Source of the DNA: a virus
DNA length: 24,648 bases
Reading direction: 5' to 3' (one strand)
IMG/VR virus record: IMGVR_UViG_3300031658_000116
Location: 1 to 24,648 of that record
Both the position numbers and the translations under genes were made by a program. Below are positions 1-6,605 of this stretch, in pieces. Numbering within the stretch: the first letter of the stretch is position 1; every line of letters begins with the position of its first letter. The notes under the pieces are model-generated. The model was not told where the DNA came from. It did not search any database and saw nothing but the letters and a program-made list of their open reading frames with translations.

Positions 1-201
1 ACTGACCCAAAGTTCTCAGTCATGATTGACCTGTCTGCATACGCAACAGCGACACCTGACGACGACACCCGTGAAGTTGACTTTAAACGCTACCACGCAA
101 ATATGACTGAAGTGCAAGCAGCGGCTGGCGATAACTTCCTCGACAAGTGCTATGCTTGGGTTATGGCTCAAGACGATATGAATGGGAGCATTGAAGTATA
201 A
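1..201 (+). CDS. 3' end of an unrecognised phage gene (partial)
   Basis: An open frame enters from the left edge (codons start at position 1) and ends at TAA 199-201, giving the last 66 residues of a protein. The tail is acidic and moderately hydrophilic and ends in NGSIEV. I see no motif that names it. It is part of the same transcription direction as the fibre genes that follow, and its stop overlaps the next ATG by one base (TAATG), which suggests translational coupling and a related structural or tail role. The codons here are more GC-rich at third positions, with Arg written CGT or CGC, than in most genes to the right. The function is unknown. Confidence 0.75.
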   Translation, partial: TDPKFSVMIDLSAYATATPDDDTREVDFKRYHANMTEVQAAAGDNFLDKCYAWVMAQDDMNGSIEV

Positions 202-776
202 TGGGTGTAACCATTAATCATCAGACGAACGACATTTCGGCAACTAGCGGCTCTCTGACGATTGATGGGGCCGCGGCGGGTGGTGGTGGTGTTTTAGAAG
301 TTATTAGTCACCAAGTAACAACCGCAACTGTTACAGAGGTTGTTATATCGTCTATCCCCAGCACATACAAAAGCTACAAGTTAATAATGAATTGGACGCT
401 AGGATCAACTGCGTCCAGCAACCCCAACCTTACTTTTTTTGACGGCACTACACAGCTTACAGGTTTTACTATGTACCGCGCTACTGCAGCCAGTCAAACA
501 AATCAGACAGGGCAATCAAAAGTGCCTTTGGTGCGAGAACTTTCCATGAGCGTTTTTGCAGTTGAGGCTGATATCTGGGGTTTAGGTCAAGACAACACAA
601 GTTTGATAATTAGCGGTCAGACATATAGCAATGCAACAGCAAATGCTGTTTGCGAATTTGGGGCTTTTCGTGCGGGGGCTTCTGGGACCGCAGCAGATAA
701 AATTGCAATTAAGGCTAGTTGGACGAATATACCCGCTGGGGCGGTTATCACGCTGTATGGCTTGAGAGGATCGTAA
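201..776 (+). CDS. Small beta-rich tail/fibre protein
   Basis: This is a 191-residue protein rich in T, S, A and G, with predicted beta strands throughout and no signal peptide. The N-terminus (NDISATSGSLTIDG, about residues 9-22, then a run of Gly) is a kind of leader I associate with tail fibre and adhesin proteins of marine phages. The body and its end (AAGxVITLYGLRGS-like, residues about 178-191) resemble the small jelly-roll-like domains at the tips of phage fibres. The ATG overlaps the upstream stop, and a GGGAG lies at 184-188. A tail-chaperone-like gene follows one base later, which fits a fibre/chaperone pair. The role in host recognition is an inference from composition, motifs and position. 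Confidence 0.75.
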   Translation: MGVTINHQTNDISATSGSLTIDGAAAGGGGVLEVISHQVTTATVTEVVISSIPSTYKSYKLIMNWTLGSTASSNPNLTFFDGTTQLTGFTMYRATAASQTNQTGQSKVPLVRELSMSVFAVEADIWGLGQDNTSLIISGQTYSNATANAVCEFGAFRAGASGTAADKIAIKASWTNIPAGAVITLYGLRGS

Positions 777-777
777 A

Positions 778-1026
778 ATGAAAAAGCTGGTTGATGGAAA
801 ATATATCAGTCTGACACAACAGCAGATTAAATTGATTTACGCAGAAGAGGATTTATTACTGCCCTACCTTGTTAGGTCACAACGAGATAACCTACTAGCG
901 CAATCTGATGTTCATGCCTTGGCAGACAGAATAACGCCAGAGTGGGCATCGTATCGTCAGGCACTTCGTGATATAACCGAACAGGCAGGTTTCCCTAACA
1001 ATATAACTTGGCCTGTAAGGCCTTAA
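778..1026 (+). CDS. Tail (fibre) assembly chaperone-like protein
   Basis: This 82-residue protein resembles the phage tail-assembly chaperone family (Phage_tail_APC type). The visible signature is RDNLLAQSD (residues 36-44), a Trp at 56, YRQALRDI (59-66) and GFPNNITWP (71-79), ending in RP. Proteins with this ending usually sit just after a fibre gene and help the fibre fold or attach without staying in the virion. An AGAGGA ribosome site lies at 765-770, seven bases before the ATG, and the previous stop is one base away. The family assignment is fairly secure from the C-terminal motif. The partner is presumed to be the preceding gene. Confidence 0.8.
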   Translation: MKKLVDGKYISLTQQQIKLIYAEEDLLLPYLVRSQRDNLLAQSDVHALADRITPEWASYRQALRDITEQAGFPNNITWPVRP

Positions 1027-1050
1027 TACTACAACAAAAGGAAAATAAAA

Positions 1051-1272
1051 ATGGTAAAAGAAAATAACACAACCATTAACATTAATGACGTAGAATATGA
1101 CACTAACGACTTCACAGAGACACAGAAGGTAATGCTTAGTCATGTGGTCGATCTTGAGCGTAAGATTAGTAACATTAGGTTTAACCTAGATCAACTATCT
1201 TTCGGTAAGGAATCTTTTCTAAGTCAACTAGTTTCTTCGCTAGAAACTGAGAAACAAGAAGAGGCGGCATAG
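1051..1272 (+). CDS. Small conserved phage protein, DUF6447-like
   Basis: This is a 73-residue, acidic, hydrophilic protein. The N-terminal part (about residues 7-20) reads as a short beta hairpin (TININDVEYDTNDF), followed by a long helix or coiled coil (about 22-68) that starts TETQKVMLSHVVDLE. This layout matches a family of small phage proteins often labelled DUF6447, which commonly lie near tail fibre genes. Their function is unknown. The start is supported by AAGGA at 1038-1042, eight bases before the ATG. It is the last gene before an AT-rich spacer with inverted repeats, so it probably closes this transcription or processing unit. Confidence 0.75.
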   Translation: MVKENNTTININDVEYDTNDFTETQKVMLSHVVDLERKISNIRFNLDQLSFGKESFLSQLVSSLETEKQEEAA

Positions 1273-1376
1273 TCCCCTATTAAAAGGAGAAGCCCTCCTT
1301 CCCTATTATTATATATTATATAAGTTATACCTAAGGAAACACAGGTATAACTTATTTATCTAAGGAACCTACAGAT
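1273..1376 (+). promoter_or_regulatory. AT-rich spacer with two inverted repeats before the RNR gene
   Basis: This is the longest non-coding gap in the + strand module. It holds a six-base-pair hairpin AAGGAG/CTCCTT (1284-1289 with 1295-1300), then a purely A/T block (1305-1322). Next comes a thirteen-base-pair perfect inverted repeat (1320-1332 with 1343-1355) with a ten-base loop. The loop contains AAGGAA, and the sequence CTAAGGAA recurs at 1360-1367 just before the RNR start. The long stem is followed by only a weak T-rich stretch, so it could be a weak terminator, an RNase processing site or a translational control element. A promoter in the A/T block is possible, but no clear -35/-10 pair is seen. 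I saw no cobalamin-riboswitch signature. Confidence 0.45.
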
Positions 1377-3239
1377 ATGATGACTGACTACCAAACCTTT
1401 ATTCACCTCTCTCGCTACTCTCGTTGGTTAGAAGAAGAACAACGTAGAGAGACCTTACCTGAGACAGTAGCTCGTTACATGTCTACTTGGGAAGGTAAGC
1501 TTTCTAACGAAGATCACTTAGAACTAGCTTCTTCTATTGAGTCTCTAAAAACTATGCCTTCTATGAGAGCTATGTGGGCTGCAGGACCAGCACTACAACG
1601 TAATAACATTACAGGGTACAACTGTTCCTATCTTAAGATTGATACTCCTCGCGCTTTCGATGAGGCTATGTACATTCTTATGTGTGGTACAGGTGTTGGT
1701 TTCTCTGTTGAAGCTACAGATGTAAGTAAACTACCTATTATTAATGATCACTTCCAGCCATCAGAACGACTGATTGCTATCGAGGATTCTAAAGAAGGTT
1801 GGGCTAAAGCTCTACGTAAACACATTGCAGACCTCTATCTAGGTCGTGTACACTTCTTTGACTATACTAAGATTCGTCCTGCTGGCGCTAAGCTGAAGAC
1901 TATGGGGGGTAGAGCTTCTGGCCCTGAACCTCTCCGTGAGCTACTTGAGTTTACTACGAATTTATTCAAGAAGGCAGCTGGACGTAAACTAAACCCTATT
2001 GAGTGTCACGATCTTATGTGTAAGATTGGCGAGATTGTTGTTGTAGGGGGCGTACGTCGCTCTGCTATGATCTCTCTCAGTGACCTAGGTGATCACACTA
2101 TGCAGAACGCTAAGTCAGGTACTTGGTGGGAGGCCAGTGCACACCGTGCTCTTGCTAACAATTCGGCTGTATACTTACAGAAGCCTGATGCTCTAGCTTT
2201 TATCAAAGAGTGGACAGCTCTTATTGAGTCTAAGTCAGGTGAGCGTGGTATCTATAGCCGTGGTGGTGCTCAGAAGAGTGCTCCTGCTCGTCGTGATGCA
2301 GAACAAATTCATGGGACTAACCCGTGCGCAGAGATCGCTCTCAGATCAAATCAGTTCTGTAACCTAACAGAGGTAGTACTACGTAGTGATGACACTCTAG
2401 ACACTATCAAAGTTAAAATTAAGGTAGCCACTATTATGGGTACCTTGCAAGCAACTCTAACTAACTTCCCTTACCTTCGTAGTATCTGGAAGCACAACAC
2501 AGAAGAAGAACGATTGTTAGGTGTCTCTCTTACAGGCATTTGTGACTGCCCTGCGTTGATTAACGCTACAGAAGAACAGATTCAAACTCTGCGGGATTAC
2601 GCGGTAGAAGTTAACGTACTCTGGGCTGAAAAGCTAGGTATCCCTGCTTCAACTGCGGTGACAACTATCAAGCCCTCAGGTACAGTCTCTCAACTTGTAG
2701 ACTCTGCTTCCGGTATTCATGGTCGTTTCTCTCCTCAATACATTCGTACAGTACGAGGTGATAACAAAGATCCTATCACAGACTTTATGAAGTCTAAGGG
2801 TGTTCCAAGTGAACCTTGTGCTATGAAACCTGATAGCACTACGATCTTCTCTTTTCCAATCAAGAGCCCAAAAGGTTCTATTATGGTGGATGATCTTACT
2901 GCTATTGAACAACTGGAACTGTGGTTGAAGTTGAAAAAGAACTGGGCTGAACACTCTGTCTCTGTCACTGTCTATGTGAAAGAAGATGAGTGGATGAAGG
3001 TTGGTTCCTGGGTCTATGAGAACTTCGATCACCTTACAGGAGTATCGTTCTTGCCTTACACCGAACACTCTTATGCGCAAGCACCTTATCAGCCTGTCTC
3101 TGAAGAGGAATACAATGCAGCAATCTCCACGTTCCCCAATAATATCGATTGGACTAGTCTCAGTCTCTATGAAAAAGAAGACAACACCGAGGGTGCACAA
3201 ACACTCGCCTGTGTTGGAGGAGCCTGCGAAATCAAATAA
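1377..3239 (+). CDS. nrdJ: Adenosylcobalamin-dependent (class II, monomeric) ribonucleotide reductase
   Basis: This 620-residue enzyme would reduce ribonucleotides to deoxyribonucleotides in the cytoplasm using coenzyme B12. By comparison with the Lactobacillus leichmannii enzyme, the active site is complete. NCSYL gives Cys83 and NPCAEI gives the thiyl-radical Cys317 with Glu319. NQFCNL gives Cys328, the redox partner of Cys83. The C-terminal pair ACVGGAC (Cys612, Cys617) would re-reduce the active site. TTIKPSGTVS is the conserved phosphate-site loop, and GVRRSAMISL is also present. It is shorter than the roughly 740 residues of the bacterial enzyme. Two tandem ATGs open the frame (1377 and 1380), with AAGGA at 1362-1366. 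It lies between fibre and tail genes, not in a replication module, which is unusual for a metabolic gene. A class II enzyme needs no oxygen or iron but needs cobalamin from the host or the environment. Confidence 0.95.
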   Translation: MMTDYQTFIHLSRYSRWLEEEQRRETLPETVARYMSTWEGKLSNEDHLELASSIESLKTMPSMRAMWAAGPALQRNNITGYNCSYLKIDTPRAFDEAMYILMCGTGVGFSVEATDVSKLPIINDHFQPSERLIAIEDSKEGWAKALRKHIADLYLGRVHFFDYTKIRPAGAKLKTMGGRASGPEPLRELLEFTTNLFKKAAGRKLNPIECHDLMCKIGEIVVVGGVRRSAMISLSDLGDHTMQNAKSGTWWEASAHRALANNSAVYLQKPDALAFIKEWTALIESKSGERGIYSRGGAQKSAPARRDAEQIHGTNPCAEIALRSNQFCNLTEVVLRSDDTLDTIKVKIKVATIMGTLQATLTNFPYLRSIWKHNTEEERLLGVSLTGICDCPALINATEEQIQTLRDYAVEVNVLWAEKLGIPASTAVTTIKPSGTVSQLVDSASGIHGRFSPQYIRTVRGDNKDPITDFMKSKGVPSEPCAMKPDSTTIFSFPIKSPKGSIMVDDLTAIEQLELWLKLKKNWAEHSVSVTVYVKEDEWMKVGSWVYENFDHLTGVSFLPYTEHSYAQAPYQPVSEEEYNAAISTFPNNIDWTSLSLYEKEDNTEGAQTLACVGGACEIK

Positions 3240-3333
3240 ACCTTGGCCCCGTAAGCGTAAGCTTAATGCTCGTTTACGGGGTCATGTTAAGAAACAAGAA
3301 AGAAAACTGTTTAATAGTTTAACGGAGGGCTAG
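3169..3333 (+). CDS. Possible small basic protein overlapping the RNR end
   Basis: A frame different from the RNR runs across its last codons and fills the 95 bases before the next gene, giving about 54 residues from ATG 3169. Its second half is strongly basic (KPWPRKRKLNARLRGHVKKQ), the sort of sequence found in small nucleic-acid-binding phage proteins. Its stop lies one base before the next ATG. No good ribosome site precedes 3169, and GTG codons at 3193 and 3211 are alternative starts. The same DNA forms a strong hairpin, so the basic codons could instead be a by-product of that structure. Whether it is a gene is uncertain. Confidence 0.35.
   Translation: MKKKTTPRVHKHSPVLEEPAKSNKPWPRKRKLNARLRGHVKKQERKLFNSLTEG
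3244..3284 (+). other. Strong RNA hairpin after the RNR gene
   Basis: The bases 3244-3257 (TGGCCCCGTAAGCG) pair with 3271-3284 (CGTTTACGGGGTCA) over fourteen positions including two G-U pairs, with a thirteen-base loop. It starts five bases after the RNR stop. It is followed by an A-rich stretch, not by T residues, so it is not a classical intrinsic terminator on the + strand. It could be a processing or 3'-end stabilising site between the RNR and tail messages. It also lies inside the possible small basic ORF. Confidence 0.5.
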
Positions 3334-3334
3334 T

Positions 3335-4984
3335 ATGCCAAGAATAAAATTAGGAGAGGTAGGTATCGGGGGTCTTAACTCAGATACCCCTGCTCAAAAA
3401 CAAGACCTCACTACCTTTGCTCGAGGCTTGAACATGCGGCCCTTTGATAACTCTCTTCAAGGTGTTTTTGATTTAACTAAGACTTCAACTGCTAATAACA
3501 TTGGTGGTGGCGCAGATAATATTTCTGTGACTCCCCGAAACGTTTATGCGATGTCTCAATGGACTCCTACTGGTTCTTCTGAGTTCAACGTAATTTATAT
3601 GTATGAGAATGATAGCGATGGTCTCAACCTAACCTTTCAGATCGTGGATGATATTCTTAATCCTACTACTACACAAGTAGTTGGTTCTTCTACTCTTACA
3701 CCTATGGATGATAATGATAGGTTTAATATTGATCTCTTTCCTTTCAATGACATTGTAATTGCTAATGATGGTGCTAGTACTCCCAGAGAAATCAGAAAGA
3801 TTACTCAGGTAGATATTGACGCTAACTCTGGCCTAACAGGTTTACTGGATAACTATGCTGCTTTTCCCTTAACTGGCTGGATCTCGGGCGTTACTTCAGA
3901 AAGACTACTTACTTACCGTAATAGAATTATTGCCATCAACGGAGGAGGTGTTTACACTGGTTCAGAAAACCTAGGTAACGTTTCTCTTATTTGGTCCACG
4001 CCCATTACTGCTCTAGGTACACTTTCAGGTATTGACTTCATTGCAAGATCTACTAACTCTGCGGGTGACGATATGGTTACCGATACAGTAGGTGAGCTCT
4101 TAGACGCAGCAGAGTTAGGAGAGTACTTAATTGTTTACAAAGAAGACGGAGTCCTACAGTATCAAGATGTAGGCGATCCTTTATATTTAGTTGGACGACT
4201 TCTGTTTGATGATGATGGGCTTTATAGTCCTGGTTGTTTTGCAGACATCGGTAACGGTAAACATTTTGTTGTAGGTAACTATGGTGTTTACTTACATGAT
4301 GGTGGTCCTAACAAAGAAAATATTTCTCGTGGTAGAATTGAAAAAGCATTGTACACTGATGTAGATCCTGAAGCAAGAGATCGAGCCTTTGTGTTCCACC
4401 ACGCTTCAGATAAAGAAGTATGGATGTGCTACAGTTCCGTAGATCGCACAGGTGTTACTACAGGTTGTAATAGGGCTTTCTGTTATAACTATATCACTAA
4501 CAGTTGGTATAAAAGAGACTTACCTGTCGGTGGAACAGATGGAATACGTGGTATGACTGAAGGTGAACTTAAAGGTAAACTTTATATCTTCGCTTGGGGT
4601 AAGTCTGGTGTCTATCAACTGGGAGACGAAAGGAACGAAGGTACTTTCTTGTCTTCAGGTTGGGTCCAGTTCTTAGATAATAATCTGGGTGACGAGAGTG
4701 TAGTTAAGAAGATTTCTTCTGTCTACCCTAAGGGAGAAGCTCCTTTCCGTTGTGCTATTTCTTCCAAGAACACAGTAAACAGAGATACCGATGTAAGAGA
4801 TAACGATAGTTATGCCTTATCAGGAGCTAACGCTGCCTCCAGAACATTTGATCCCAGTTTAAAACATAAAGAAGATTACAGATTAACGGGTAGATATTTC
4901 GATATAGAACTATCTATGAAAGACTCAGAAAACCCTAACATAACTGGGTTCGATGTGGAAGTAATTTCAGGAGGTAGTAGATAG
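3335..4984 (+). CDS. Tail structural protein, possible nozzle/tail tubular B-like beta-propeller
   Basis: This 549-residue protein is rich in beta strands and aromatic turns, with no signal peptide or membrane segment. The middle and C-terminal parts contain repeated blade-like stretches (for example ERLLTYRNRIIAINGGG, GEYLIVYKEDGVLQY and KHFVVGNYGVYLHDGG). These are reminiscent of the propeller-type tail proteins of podoviruses, such as T7 gp12 nozzle and P22 gp10. I judge this from layout only and did not align it. Its first residues (PRIKLGEVGIGG) are very like the start of the 1244-residue protein at 18290 (AKINTGQVGVGG). GGAGGG at 3324-3329 is the ribosome site. It is followed by fibre genes with a one-base stop/start overlap. 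The gene is certain; the assignment to the tail nozzle is moderate. Confidence 0.7.
   Translation: MPRIKLGEVGIGGLNSDTPAQKQDLTTFARGLNMRPFDNSLQGVFDLTKTSTANNIGGGADNISVTPRNVYAMSQWTPTGSSEFNVIYMYENDSDGLNLTFQIVDDILNPTTTQVVGSSTLTPMDDNDRFNIDLFPFNDIVIANDGASTPREIRKITQVDIDANSGLTGLLDNYAAFPLTGWISGVTSERLLTYRNRIIAINGGGVYTGSENLGNVSLIWSTPITALGTLSGIDFIARSTNSAGDDMVTDTVGELLDAAELGEYLIVYKEDGVLQYQDVGDPLYLVGRLLFDDDGLYSPGCFADIGNGKHFVVGNYGVYLHDGGPNKENISRGRIEKALYTDVDPEARDRAFVFHHASDKEVWMCYSSVDRTGVTTGCNRAFCYNYITNSWYKRDLPVGGTDGIRGMTEGELKGKLYIFAWGKSGVYQLGDERNEGTFLSSGWVQFLDNNLGDESVVKKISSVYPKGEAPFRCAISSKNTVNRDTDVRDNDSYALSGANAASRTFDPSLKHKEDYRLTGRYFDIELSMKDSENPNITGFDVEVISGGSR
4970..4975 (+). promoter_or_regulatory. Ribosome binding site supporting a GTG start
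   Basis: GGAGGT ends eight bases before GTG 4984. It identifies the GTG, which overlaps the preceding TAG stop by one base, as the start of the next gene. No in-frame ATG lies close by. Confidence 0.8.
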
Positions 4985-5535
4985 TGGTTGAAATTTTTAT
5001 ACCTTCCAGTATTAGAGACAAGGCAACCAGAGATGTTCTTTACGCCTTGTCTAAGAAGATAGGTAATAGTTCTAGTAGTATTAGTGTACAGGCCACAGAC
5101 CCTAACGCAGGGGATACTGGTTACGTAGGTAATATTATTTACTCCAGTGATACAGATAGTATTTGGATTTTTACTGGAACTATTTGGGAAAAAGCTAGAG
5201 TAAGTAAGACAATCACTATCGGAATCGATTCTACTACTCCTGGTAGCGAAGGAACAGATCCTTCTGGTTGGCTTATTTCCTCCAGTAACTTTAGAAACAA
5301 TGCAGGCGTTACGAAGGCCCTTGTTGCTACTCTTTACATAGATAATACAGCTAATACTCTAGCTGAACACAATACTTACACTTATCTGTGGCGTAAAAAT
5401 GGCATAGCTAACTTTTCTTCCAGTACAACTCAACGTTCAGATACTGGTTACAGTTCAAGAACTATAATCATAGACGCTACAGATATCGCAGATCAAGGTG
5501 ACGATGCCTTTACTTGTGAAATCACATATTTATAG
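4984..5535 (+). CDS. Tail fibre-associated protein with C-terminal Ig-like domain
   Basis: This 183-residue protein starts at GTG, supported by GGAGGT at 4970-4975. Residues 1-27 form a helix (RDKATRDVLYALSKK). Residues about 40-70 resemble the short beta segment of fibre proteins (GNIIYSSDTDSIWIFTGTIW). Residues about 75-183 look like an Ig-like beta sandwich: FRNNAG at 103-108, YTYLWRKNG at 132-140, IIIDATDIAD at 161-170 and CEI at 178-180. The same ordered landmarks close the next protein, so the two genes share this domain. Ig-like domains in tail proteins usually mediate weak carbohydrate or surface contact. That role is inferred. Spacing to the next gene is nine bases, as in a tight operon. 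Confidence 0.72.
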   Translation: MVEIFIPSSIRDKATRDVLYALSKKIGNSSSSISVQATDPNAGDTGYVGNIIYSSDTDSIWIFTGTIWEKARVSKTITIGIDSTTPGSEGTDPSGWLISSSNFRNNAGVTKALVATLYIDNTANTLAEHNTYTYLWRKNGIANFSSSTTQRSDTGYSSRTIIIDATDIADQGDDAFTCEITYL

Positions 5536-5544
5536 GAGAATATA

Positions 5545-6594
5545 ATGCCTACAATTACAGGTAATATTACTATCGCGGATCTCGTTGATGGTGTAACAGG
5601 CGCAACTATCGTCTTCACTAATGAGTCCCATACTTTTACTGCAGGTACTGACGGCTCCGTTACAGACCTATCTTCTTTTTCTTCTGACGTAGCTGTTTAC
5701 GCAGGAACTACTCAGTTTACTTACGTAACAGGCAGTTCACCAGGAACTGATCAGTATGCTATTGGTTCTGTCGTAACGTCAGCAGGTCTTTCTACGTCAG
5801 TAGCAAGTGTCAGTAGTCAAGCAAGGTTAACAGTTGCAGATACTGCAGGTTCCGCTGGCTTTGCAGATGCAGGAGAGGATAATCCTGATTCTGCTAGTAT
5901 TGTTGTGCCTATTATAGTTAACATTTCAGGTACACTTATAACTTATAACAGAGTAATCAGTTTAGCTAAGGCTAGAGGTGGTTCTGCTAAAATTATTAAT
6001 GTTGTAGCAAGTAGACAAACTGTCCTCTACGACTTCGGCACTACTTCTCCTAAGTCAGGTGAAACTGCTTTTGTTATTGAAGCTGACTTTCAGAACTTTG
6101 AGACAGGAGATGCTGCAGGAGTATGGTCTTACCGAGCAGGTAACTCTGGTTCTTTTGTTGCTCTTGGTTCTGGTCAAGGTACTGTTAGTGGAGCTAATAA
6201 TATTTCTGTGTCAGTAACTCCTACTCAATACCAAACAGTCGCAGGATCAGACAATGTAGTAACTTACAGAGTAACTAGAGATACTCGTATTGATCAGGTT
6301 TCTATTGTTAAGCTCAGAGACGCGGAAGGGGGATATCAAGTAGTTATTGAAACTACTGACCCTACAATATTTAAAAATAACATAGGTGATGCAGATCTAA
6401 CTGCTAAACTATATCGAGGCGGTACTGAAATTACTTCAGGAATAACTTACTTATGGAAACTTAACGGCGCTAATTTTACCCCTAATGTTTCCCAACCTTC
6501 AGGTTACGGTACTACTTCTAAACAAATTAGAATAGATGCGGGAGATATTCCGGATGGTAGTTCTAGACAAGTTACTTGTGAAATAACATTTTAA
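5545..6594 (+). CDS. Tail fibre/host-specificity protein with C-terminal Ig-like domain
   Basis: This is a 349-residue, Ser/Thr/Val-rich, all-beta protein. Residues 1-14 (PTITGNITIADLVDG) match the opening of the next gene (PTIAGYISLADVGDG). Residues about 130-240 (ISLAKARGGSAKIIN, then a beta domain) resemble central regions of phage host-specificity and fibre proteins. The C-terminus is Ig-like with FKNNIG 276-281, TYLWKLNG 301-308, IRIDAGDI 328-335 and CEITF 345-349, paralogous to the end of the preceding protein. AGGAG at 5534-5538 sets the ATG. Its place between a fibre-like protein and a collagen-like fibre suggests it is a connector or baseplate part of the receptor-binding apparatus. 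Confidence 0.72.
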   Translation: MPTITGNITIADLVDGVTGATIVFTNESHTFTAGTDGSVTDLSSFSSDVAVYAGTTQFTYVTGSSPGTDQYAIGSVVTSAGLSTSVASVSSQARLTVADTAGSAGFADAGEDNPDSASIVVPIIVNISGTLITYNRVISLAKARGGSAKIINVVASRQTVLYDFGTTSPKSGETAFVIEADFQNFETGDAAGVWSYRAGNSGSFVALGSGQGTVSGANNISVSVTPTQYQTVAGSDNVVTYRVTRDTRIDQVSIVKLRDAEGGYQVVIETTDPTIFKNNIGDADLTAKLYRGGTEITSGITYLWKLNGANFTPNVSQPSGYGTTSKQIRIDAGDIPDGSSRQVTCEITF

Positions 6595-6605
6595 GGAGAT
6601 GACTT

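Noticed and set aside
1296-1320. T7-like promoter on the - strand (AATAATAGGGAAGG, reading leftward)
   Set aside because: It resembles the TATAGGGA initiation part of T7 promoters. However, it would drive transcription antisense to the structural genes, the upstream specificity bases do not match, and no second copy was found elsewhere in the window.
1273-1376. Cobalamin riboswitch before the B12-dependent RNR
   Set aside because: The spacer is only about 100 bases and AT-rich, and I see no B12-box-like GCCACTG core or multi-stem layout. Only two simple inverted repeats are present.
2676-3200. 174-codon open frame on the - strand inside the RNR
   Set aside because: It is fully covered by a strongly supported gene. 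The translation is compositionally odd, and no ribosome site or context supports it.
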